Made by a program: the position numbers and the translations under genes. This document shows positions 25,430 through 33,000 of a stretch of DNA of 64,000 bases, one piece after another. Source of the DNA: Saccharothrix longispora (GTDB taxonomy: Bacteria; Actinomycetota; Actinomycetes; Mycobacteriales; Pseudonocardiaceae); assembly GCF_030852425.1 (NCBI RefSeq), contig NZ_NSDM01000015.1:94064-158063 (forward strand). Direction: 5' to 3'. Each line of letters starts with the position of its first letter. Position 1 is the stretch's first letter. The notes beneath the pieces were generated by a model. It did no database searches. It worked only from the letters and a program-made list of their open reading frames with translations, and was not told where the DNA came from.

Positions 25430-25969
25430 CTACCACGGGATGGCCGACGAGTCCGCTTCCCTGGTCGCGTGGTCGTGCAACCGGTCCAGCAGCTCGGCGA
25501 GCCAGGCGATCGTCACCGCCGTGCGCTCGACGGTGTCGGGGCCGCCCGCGCCGGCGGCCGCGCTCATCACGGTGATGACGTCCCGTCCCGCGTCGAGCCA
25601 CGCCCGGGCCTGGGCGACGTCGTCGAGCACCACCACCCCGCTGCCCTCGGGGGGCAGGGTCGCGAGCACCACGTCCAGGCGGTCGACCACGGCTCGCAGG
25701 CACTCGGGCTCCCGCCGCACCAGCTCGTGGTCGTCCGCGTCGGCCCCGAGGTGGTGGCGCAGCAGGGCGAGCAGCCGCTCGTCCTCGACGACCGAGGCGG
25801 GCAGGGCGAGTCCCACCCGCACACCGAGCAGCTCGACGGGTTCGTGGGAGTCCAACCGCTGCCGGACCAGGCGCTTGAACAGCGTCGCGTACTCCCGCAG
25901 CAGCGCGATCTCGTCCTGCTCGAACACCCCGACGACCAGCTCGTCACCCACGCGGTCCCAGCAGATCAC
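25430..25969 (-). CDS. DUF2017-family protein
   Basis: About 179 aa from a GTG at 25969 with GGGAGG five bases upstream; an upstream extension of the frame is Pro/Arg-rich and not credible. Family features are clear: VGVFEQDEIALLREYATLFK, VRQRLDSHEPVELLGVRVGL, a variable acidic stretch (HHLGADADDHELVRREPECL), VVLDDVAQARAWLDAGRDVI and the terminal helices (RTAVTIAWLAELLDRLHDHA). Members are small cytoplasmic actinobacterial proteins; the Mycobacterium member AosR acts as an oxidation-sensing regulator, which may or may not apply here. It lies upstream of, and divergent from, the biosynthetic cluster. Confidence 0.85.
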   Translation of the reverse strand: MICWDRVGDELVVGVFEQDEIALLREYATLFKRLVRQRLDSHEPVELLGVRVGLALPASVVEDERLLALLRHHLGADADDHELVRREPECLRAVVDRLDVVLATLPPEGSGVVVLDDVAQARAWLDAGRDVITVMSAAAGAGGPDTVERTAVTIAWLAELLDRLHDHATREADSSAIPW

Positions 25970-26423
25970 CCTCGCCTCCCAGCGGCGCGCACCCGGTCCT
26001 TGCGCGGCCAGTGGAGCACCCGCCGCGCGGGGTGCGCGGTCCTCGGCGGGCAAGGCGGCACCTTCGGCGGTGGCCTCTTGCCCGTTCGTCCGGCTCGGGT
26101 TCCGGCGGGTGGGAACGGGCACGGTCGACGACGCCGGCTGCGGCAGCGGCCCGCGCAGGTGCGGGTTGCCCGAACGGGCACATCCACGATCTGAACGGTC
26201 ATTCCCCCCCGTGACGACGCTCGTGCCGTGGCGCCGCGCACCTAACTTCGTGGCTGCCACCAGCGCAATCGGCTTCACGCCCCGCCTGTCCGACGGAGCG
26301 GCGGAGTGGGTGGGCCCGGCCGCCGCGGCCGCGGCCCGGAACGCCCCTCCGGAGGGCCACGACCTCGCCGACGACCATCGCGCCCCACTGTCCCGGTCCT
26401 GTTCAGGAGGCTGACAGCCGATC
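25970..26423. other. Divergent region upstream of the biosynthetic cluster
   Basis: About 450 bp between the reverse DUF2017 gene and the first cluster gene. No gene is supported. It should carry the promoter of the forward biosynthetic arm. A strong AGGAGG (26405-26410) lies 13 bases before the ATG at 26424, longer than usual spacing. No SARP direct repeats could be assigned confidently. Confidence 0.5.
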
Positions 26424-28262
26424 ATGAGCGACTACGTCCGGAAAATCCTGTCCGACCTGGGGGTCGACGCCGCGGCGCTGCGCGACGACGCCCGACTGCG
26501 CGGCGACCTGGGCTTGGACTCCACCGAGATGACGCAGGTGGAGATCGAGCTGAACGAGCGGTTCGGCGTGCGGGTCGACCTGTGGGGCGAGGAGGACTAC
26601 GAACTGTCCCGACTGGTCGACGCGGTGCTCGGGGAGCAGGCGGCGTCGGTGCGCTACCGCGAGCGCGGGTGGTGGCGGCCGGAGTTCCTGGACGAGCTGG
26701 CACTGGGCGGCCACCCCGGTGACCGGGTGGCGCTCGTCGCCGACGGGCGTTCGACGACCCGGGACGAGCTGGACGCGGCCGTGTCGGGCTGCGCGGCGCG
26801 ATTGGCCGGACTCGGGATCGCGCCGGGTGAGCACGTGCTGGTCCAGCTGCCCAACCAGGTGCAGTACGTCGTGCTGGTGCTCGGGCTCGTCCGGCTCGGC
26901 GCGCGCCCGGTCCTGGCCCTGCCCGCGCTGCGCGAGCACGAACTCGACCCGGTGCTGGAGGCGGTGCGGCCGGTGGCGTTGGCGGTGCCGGCCCGGCAGC
27001 GCCGGTTCGACCACCTCGCGCTGGCGGAGGGGCTCAAGGACCGGCACCCGTCCGTGCGGCGCCTGCTGGTCTCCGGCGGGGTCGACCCGGAGCGCGGCCA
27101 CGTCGACCTCGACGCCCTGGTCGACGGGCCGCCGGTGCCGTTCACCCCGCAGCGGCGGGCACCGTCGGACATCGGGCTGTTCCTGCTCTCCAGCGGCACC
27201 ACCGGCGCGCCCAAGCCCATCCCGCGCACCCACGAGGCGTTCGGGCACGTCATCCGCACCTCCGCGGAGGTGTCCGGGCTGACCGCCGGGTCGGTCTACC
27301 TCGCGGCCATGCCCGCGACCCACAGCTTCGTCTTCGGCCACCCCGGCATCCTCGGCGCGCTGGTGCGCGGTGGGCGCGTCGTGCTGCACGAGCCGCACGA
27401 CCCCGCCGCCACGCTGGCCCTGATCGAACGCGAACGGGTCACGCACTGCGCGCTGACCCCCTCCCTCGCCCGGCAGTGGCTGACCGCCACCGGCTCCGGC
27501 CGGTACGACCTGTCCTGCCTGGAGGTGCTCCAGGTCGGCGGGGCACGCCTGGACGAGGACACGGCGGCGCGGCTCGCCGAGGTGTTCGGCTGCCGGGTGC
27601 AGCAGGTCTACGGCATGAGCGAGGGACTGCTGAACTTCACCCGGCTCGACGACCCGGCCGAGGTGGTGTTCGGCACCCAGGGCCGGCCCTCCTCCCCCGG
27701 CGACGAGACCCTCGTGGTGGACGAGGCGGGCCGGCCGGTCGCCGACGGGGAGGTCGGCGAGCTGGTCACCAGGGGGCCGAGCGTCATCACGGCCTACCAC
27801 GGCGGCGCGGCCCCCGAGTCCTTCACCGAGGACGGCCACTACCGCACCGGTGACCTGGTGTACCGCGACCCGTCGGGCAACTTCGTGGTCGCGGGGCGGG
27901 TCAAGGACGTGATCAACCGCGGTGGCGAGAAGATCCCGGCCGACGAGCTGGAGGCGCTCGTGCTCCGGCACGACGGAGTGCGCGCGGCGGCGGCGGTCTC
28001 GATGCCCCACCGCGTGCTGGGCGAGGCGGTGTGCCTCTACGTCGTCGGCCACGACGACGGCGGCGCGCCCGGGCTGCGGGAGGTCCGCCGCTTCCTGGAG
28101 GACAGCGGGCTGGCCCGGTTCAAGCTCCCCGAACGGCTCGTGGAGGTCCCGGAGCTGCCGCTGAAGGGCGTCGGCAAGGTCGACAAGGTCCGGTTGCGCG
28201 CGGACATCGCGGCCCGGTTGGCGGCGGAGTCCGGCGCACCCGGCCAGGGGGTGTCGTCGTGA
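26424..28262 (+). CDS. Aryl carrier protein-adenylation didomain (ArCP-A)
   Basis: About 612 aa. Residues 1-75 are a carrier protein with phosphopantetheine Ser33 in LGLDSTEM. The rest is an EntE/DhbE-like aryl-acid adenylase: SSGTTGAPKPIPRTHEAF (about 254-271), AAMPATHSFVFGHPG (about 295-309), YGMSEGLLNFTRLDD, YRTGDLVYRDP, GRVKDVINRGGEKI, and the catalytic C-terminal Lys in GVGKVDKVRL. Aligning with DhbE, His234 is kept (H300) but Asn235, Tyr236 and Ser240 become Ser301, Phe302 and His306, so the usual 2-hydroxybenzoate contact is lost. It should activate an aromatic acid and load it on its own carrier. PKS1 lacks a loading module, so this is the likely starter donor. The stop overlaps the LOG gene start (GTGA). 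Confidence 0.88.
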   Translation: MSDYVRKILSDLGVDAAALRDDARLRGDLGLDSTEMTQVEIELNERFGVRVDLWGEEDYELSRLVDAVLGEQAASVRYRERGWWRPEFLDELALGGHPGDRVALVADGRSTTRDELDAAVSGCAARLAGLGIAPGEHVLVQLPNQVQYVVLVLGLVRLGARPVLALPALREHELDPVLEAVRPVALAVPARQRRFDHLALAEGLKDRHPSVRRLLVSGGVDPERGHVDLDALVDGPPVPFTPQRRAPSDIGLFLLSSGTTGAPKPIPRTHEAFGHVIRTSAEVSGLTAGSVYLAAMPATHSFVFGHPGILGALVRGGRVVLHEPHDPAATLALIERERVTHCALTPSLARQWLTATGSGRYDLSCLEVLQVGGARLDEDTAARLAEVFGCRVQQVYGMSEGLLNFTRLDDPAEVVFGTQGRPSSPGDETLVVDEAGRPVADGEVGELVTRGPSVITAYHGGAAPESFTEDGHYRTGDLVYRDPSGNFVVAGRVKDVINRGGEKIPADELEALVLRHDGVRAAAAVSMPHRVLGEAVCLYVVGHDDGGAPGLREVRRFLEDSGLARFKLPERLVEVPELPLKGVGKVDKVRLRADIAARLAAESGAPGQGVSS

Positions 28263-28813
28263 TCGCGGTGTGCGTGTTCTGCAGCGCGGCCGAGGACATC
28301 CCGGCGCGCCACGTCGACCTCGCCGGGCGCACGGGCGCCGCGATCGCCGCGCGCGGCTGGACCCTGGTCTCCGGGGGCGAGCGGGTGTCCATGATGGGGT
28401 CGGTCGCGCGCGGGGCCCGCGCCGGCGGGGGCACCACGGTGGGCGTCGTCCCGCGCTGCCTGACCGACCGGACCGATCCGGACTGCGACGAACTGGTCCT
28501 CACCGACTCCCTGGGCGAGCGCAAGTCGGTGATGATCGACCGGTCCGACGCCCTGCTCGCCCTGCCCGGCGGTCTGGGCACCTGTGACGAGCTGTTCGAG
28601 GCGTGGACCACGCGGATGCTGGGCCTGCACGCCAAGCCGGTGGTGGTGCTCGACCCGGACGGGCACTTCACCGACCTGCTGCGGTGGGTGGACAGCGCGG
28701 TCGACAGCGGCTTCATCGGGGCGCGCTCCCGCGACGCCCTGGTGGTCGCGCGGGACGTGGACACCGCGCTGGACGCGTGCCTGCCGCGAGTGCGCCGGCG
28801 GGTGCCGTCGTGA
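28259..28813 (+). CDS. LOG-family protein (TIGR00730; 'lysine decarboxylase' fold)
   Basis: About 184 aa from the GTG at 28259, overlapping the adenylase stop by 4 nt. The fold is typical: VCVFCSAAEDI near the start, GWTLVSGGERVSMMGSVARG, GVVPRCLTDR, RKSVMIDRSDALLALPGG and the PGGLGTCDELFEAW signature of cytokinin-activating phosphoribohydrolases. LOG enzymes cleave N-ribosyl bonds of nucleoside 5'-monophosphates. In this cluster the substrate is unknown; a cofactor-derived or nucleotide-linked intermediate, or a moonlighting role, are possible. Its tight coupling to the adenylase and P450 argues for a biosynthetic role rather than cytokinin metabolism. Confidence 0.88.
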   Translation: MIAVCVFCSAAEDIPARHVDLAGRTGAAIAARGWTLVSGGERVSMMGSVARGARAGGGTTVGVVPRCLTDRTDPDCDELVLTDSLGERKSVMIDRSDALLALPGGLGTCDELFEAWTTRMLGLHAKPVVVLDPDGHFTDLLRWVDSAVDSGFIGARSRDALVVARDVDTALDACLPRVRRRVPS

Positions 28814-30072
28814 TCCCGGGCGGCACGCCCGGGGCAGGTGGACCGCCCGCGGTTCCCTCCCTGGGCGAGCGGGACGAGGCGTTCATCGCGGACCCCTTCC
28901 CGTGCTACGGGGCGCTGAGGGCGCGCGGCCCCGTGCACCGCGTGCGGCTGGCCGACGGGCGCGCGGTCTGGCTCGTCGTCGGCCACGACGAGGCGCGGGC
29001 GGCCCTGGTGGACCCGCGGTTGAGCCGGGAGTGGGTCAACGCCTCCCCCGACTACGCGGGCCCGGTGGGGCCTGCCGGGCCGGGCCGCTCCGCGATCGGC
29101 AAGCACCTGCTCATCGCCGATCCGCCGGACAGCGCCCGGCTGCGCGGGGTCGTGCTCAAGGCGTTCAGCCGCTCCCGGGTCGAGTCGCTCGCACCGCGCA
29201 TCCGCCGCGCGACCGACGGGGTCCTGGGCTCCTTCGAGCGCCGGGGCCGTGCCGACCTGGTGGCGGACTTCGCCGAACCGCTCGTCGGCGAGGTGGTCGG
29301 GGGGCTGGTCGGCGTGCCCCTGCTGGAGCGGGACGCGGTGGCGCGGTGGACGCACGAACTGGCCCACCCCGAGGACGTGGAGCAGGAGGTCAGGGCCGCG
29401 GCCGCGCTGACCACGTGGGTCGAGCGGTTCTCCGGGCACAAGCGCCGCCACCCCGGTGACGACCTGGCGAGCGCGTTCGCCGGGCTCGCGCGTGACGACC
29501 CCGGCACGCTGGCCCCGGACGAGGTGCCCGCCATGGTCTTCCTCGTGCTGATCGCCGGGTACCGCACGTCGGTGCACTTCCTGAGCAACGCCCTGCTCGC
29601 CCTGCTGCGCCACCCCGAGCAGCTCGCCGACCTGCGCGCCGACTGGTCGCTGCTGGGCGGCGCGCTGGAGGAGGCGGCCCGCTACGACGGGCCGGCCAAC
29701 ACCACCACGGTCCGGTTCACCCTCGCGCCCGTCGAACTGGGCGGCGTGACGATCCCCGGCGGCGGGCAGCCGGTGTGCATCGCGCTGTCCGCGGCCGACC
29801 GCGACCCGTCGCGCTTCCCCGACCCCGACCGGTTCGACATCCGCCGCGACACCGGCGCGCACCTCGGGTTCGGCCGCGGCGGCCGGTACTGCGCCGGGGC
29901 GCCCCTGGCCCGGACGCTGGGGGCGATCGCCGTGCGGACGCTCCTGGAGCGCTTCCCCGACCTGCACGCGGCCCCGGACGAGGTCCCCGACCGGCATCCC
30001 GGGCTGCTCTTCCGCGGGCTGCGGCGCCTGCCGGTGGGGTTCACCCCCCGGGCGCGGCCCCGAACCCTCTGA
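28810..30072 (+). CDS. Cytochrome P450 with atypical I-helix
   Basis: About 420 aa from the GTG at 28810, overlapping the LOG stop (GTGA). N-terminal DPFPCYGALRARGPVHRV and HLLIADPPDSARLRGVVLKA are as in bacterial class I P450s. ExxR is kept (EEAARYDGP). The heme loop is GFGRGGRYCAGAPLAR with Cys361 as thiolate ligand. The I-helix reads LVLIAGYRTSVHFL: the usual acidic residue before the conserved Thr is Arg252 (AGYRT instead of AG-D/E-T). That residue relays protons to the bound dioxygen, so chemistry may be altered. The protein would be soluble and needs ferredoxin partners; none is encoded nearby. It could act on carrier-bound aryl or polyketide intermediates. Confidence 0.9.
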   Translation: MIPGGTPGAGGPPAVPSLGERDEAFIADPFPCYGALRARGPVHRVRLADGRAVWLVVGHDEARAALVDPRLSREWVNASPDYAGPVGPAGPGRSAIGKHLLIADPPDSARLRGVVLKAFSRSRVESLAPRIRRATDGVLGSFERRGRADLVADFAEPLVGEVVGGLVGVPLLERDAVARWTHELAHPEDVEQEVRAAAALTTWVERFSGHKRRHPGDDLASAFAGLARDDPGTLAPDEVPAMVFLVLIAGYRTSVHFLSNALLALLRHPEQLADLRADWSLLGGALEEAARYDGPANTTTVRFTLAPVELGGVTIPGGGQPVCIALSAADRDPSRFPDPDRFDIRRDTGAHLGFGRGGRYCAGAPLARTLGAIAVRTLLERFPDLHAAPDEVPDRHPGLLFRGLRRLPVGFTPRARPRTL

Positions 30073-30092
30073 CACCACCAGGAAGGCGACAC

Positions 30093-33000
30093 GTGGACGA
30101 CCACCGGTCACCCGTCACCGACGACCCCATCGCGATCGTGGCGATGGCCTGCCGACTGCCCGGCGGGGTCACCGCGCCGGAAGACCTGTGGCAGGTCCTC
30201 CTCGACGGCGCCGACGTGCTCTCCGGGTTCCCGACGGACCGCGGCTGGGACCCCGACCTGTACGACCCCGACCCGACCAGGGTCGGCAAGGTCTACCTCA
30301 AGCGCAGCGGGTTCCTGCACGACGCGGCGGAGTTCGACGCCGGGTTCTTCGGCATCTCCCCGCGCGAGGCGCGGGCGATCGACCCGCAGCAGCGGGTGAT
30401 GCTGGAGATCGCCTGGGAGGCGGTCGAACGGGCGGGCATCGACCCGCGGTCGCTGCGGGGCAGCCGCACTGGCGTCTTCGCCGGTGTGACCAACACCGAC
30501 TACGGCGTGCGCTGGATGACCGGCGCGCCGAGCCTGCCCGAGTTCGAGGGCTACCTGGTGCTGGGCAGCTCCAACAGCGCCGCCTCCGGTCGCGTGTCCT
30601 ACGCGCTGGGCCTGGTGGGGCCGGCGGTGTCGGTGGACACGGCGTGCTCCTCGTCGCTGGTGGCGCTGCACCTGGCGAGCCAGGCGCTGCGCCGGGGCGA
30701 GTGCGATTTGGCGCTGGCCAGCGGGGTCACCGTGCACACCACGCCGGGCGTGTTCCAGGACTTCAGCAGGCAGCGCGGGCTGACCACGGAGGGCAGGGTC
30801 AGGTCGTTCGCCGCCGGGGCGGACGGCACCGCCTTCGGCGACGGCGCGGGTGTGCTGGTGGTGGAGCGGCTGTCCGACGCCCGTCGCAACGGGCACCCGG
30901 TGCTGGCGCTCGTGCGCGGCTCGGCGGTCAACCAGGACGGGGCGAGCGACCAGCTGTCCGCCCCCAGCGGCGCGGCGCAGGAGGAGATGATCCGCCAGGC
31001 GCTCGCGGACGCCGGGTTGCGCCCCGGCGACGTGGACGCGGTGGAGGGGCACGGCACCGCGACCCGGCTGGGCGACGTCAGCGAGGCCACGGCGATCCTG
31101 GCCACCTACGGGCAGGACCGGCCGGCCGACCGGCCGCTGTGGCTGGGCTCGGTGAAGTCCAACATCAGCCACACCGTCGCCGCCGCCGGCGTCGCGGGCG
31201 TGATCAAGGCGGTGCTGGCCATGCGGCACGGCGTGCTGCCGCGGACCCTGCACGTGGACGAGCCGACCCCGCTGGTGGACTGGGGCAGCGGCGCGGTCCG
31301 GCTGCTGACCGAGCAGCGCGAGTGGCCCGACACCGGCCGGCCCCGCCGCATCGGCGTGTCCTCGTTCGGGATCAGCGGCACCAACGCCCACGTCGTCCTC
31401 GAACAGGCGCCCCCCGCACCCGACGAGCCGGGCACCGGCGGGACGCCGCCCGTCGCGGCGGTCACGGTGCCCTGCCTGCTCTCCGGCCGGTCGGAGACGG
31501 CGTTGCGCGAGCAGGCGCGCGCCCTGCGCGCGCACCTCCTGGAGCACCCCGGGGCGCGGGTGGCCGACGTCGGCTTCTCGCTGGCGACGACCCGCAGCGC
31601 CTTCGAGCACCGCGCCGCGGTCCTCGCCGCCGACCGGGACGCGCTGCTGGCGGGGCTGGCGGCGGTGGCCGACGGCGAACCCGCCGGCACCGTGCTGCGC
31701 GGCACCGCCGGGCACGGCCGCCCGGTGTTCGTCTTCCCCGGCCAGGGCACCCAGTGGGTGGGCATGGCGGCGGAGCTGCTCGATTCCTCCCCGGTGTTCG
31801 CCGAACACGTCCGCCGCTGCGACGAAGCCCTCGCCCCCCACCAGGACTGGTCGGTGGCCGACGTGCTGCGCGTCGCCCCCGGCGCCCCGCCGTTGAGCCG
31901 CACGGACGTCCTGCAGGCGGCGGTGTTCGCCGTGCTGGTGTCGCTGGCCGAGCTGTGGCGCGCGTACGGCGTGGAGCCCGCCGCCGTGGTGGGCCACTCC
32001 GTCGGCGAGGTCGCCGCCGCGCACGCGGTGGGCGCGCTGTCGCTGGAGGACGCCGCGCGGGTCGTCGCGGTGCGCGGCCAGGCGATGACCTCGCTCATGG
32101 GCCGCGGCGACACCCTCGCGGTGGCGCTGCCCGCGCGGGAGCTGGCGTCCCGCCTGGAGCCCTGGGGCGACCGGCTGTCGATCGCCGCCGTCAACGGCCC
32201 CGGCAGCGCGGTGGTCTCGGGTGAGCTGGACGCGCTGGAGGAGCTGCACGCGCGGTGCGCGGCGGACGGGGTCCGGGTCCGCAGGTTGAACCTGGGCCTG
32301 GCGGTGCACTCCGCCCAGGTCGGGGAGATCCGGGAGCGGCTGCTGCGCGACCTGGCGACGGTCGCCCCGCGCCCGTCGCGGGTGCCGTTCCACTCCTCCG
32401 TCACCGGCGGTGTCCTCGACACCACGTGCCTGGACGCCGACTACTGGTACCGCAACGCCCGGCAGGCGGTGCGGTTCGAGGAGGCCACGCGCAGCCTGCT
32501 GGCCGACGGTCACCGGCTGTTCCTCGAACCCAGCCCGCACCCGGTGCTGACCCTGGGCGTGCAGGAGACCGCCCAGGCGGCGAAGGTGGCGGTGGCGACC
32601 GTGGGCACGCTGCGCACCAACCGCGGCGGTCCGGAGCAGGTGGTGCGCGCGCTCGGCGAGGCCCTCGCCCACGGCGTCGAGGTGGACTGGCGGGCCGTGT
32701 TCGCCGGAACCGGGGCGCACCGCGTGGACCTGCCGACGTACCGGTTCCAGCGGCAGCGCCACTGGCTGGACCTGCACCGGGGCGGTGACGCCGGGTCGCT
32801 GGGTCTCGACCGGGTCGAGCACCCGCTGCTGGGCACGGTGGTGGAGGTGGCGGGCACCGGCGGGCTGCTGCTCACCGGCCGGTTCTCCCGCGCGACCCAC
32901 CCGTGGCTGGCGGAGCACGTGGTGCTCGGCGTGCCGCTCGTGCCGGGCACCGCGCTCGCCGAGGCGGCCCTGCACGCCGCGCGGTCGAGCGGCTGCGACG

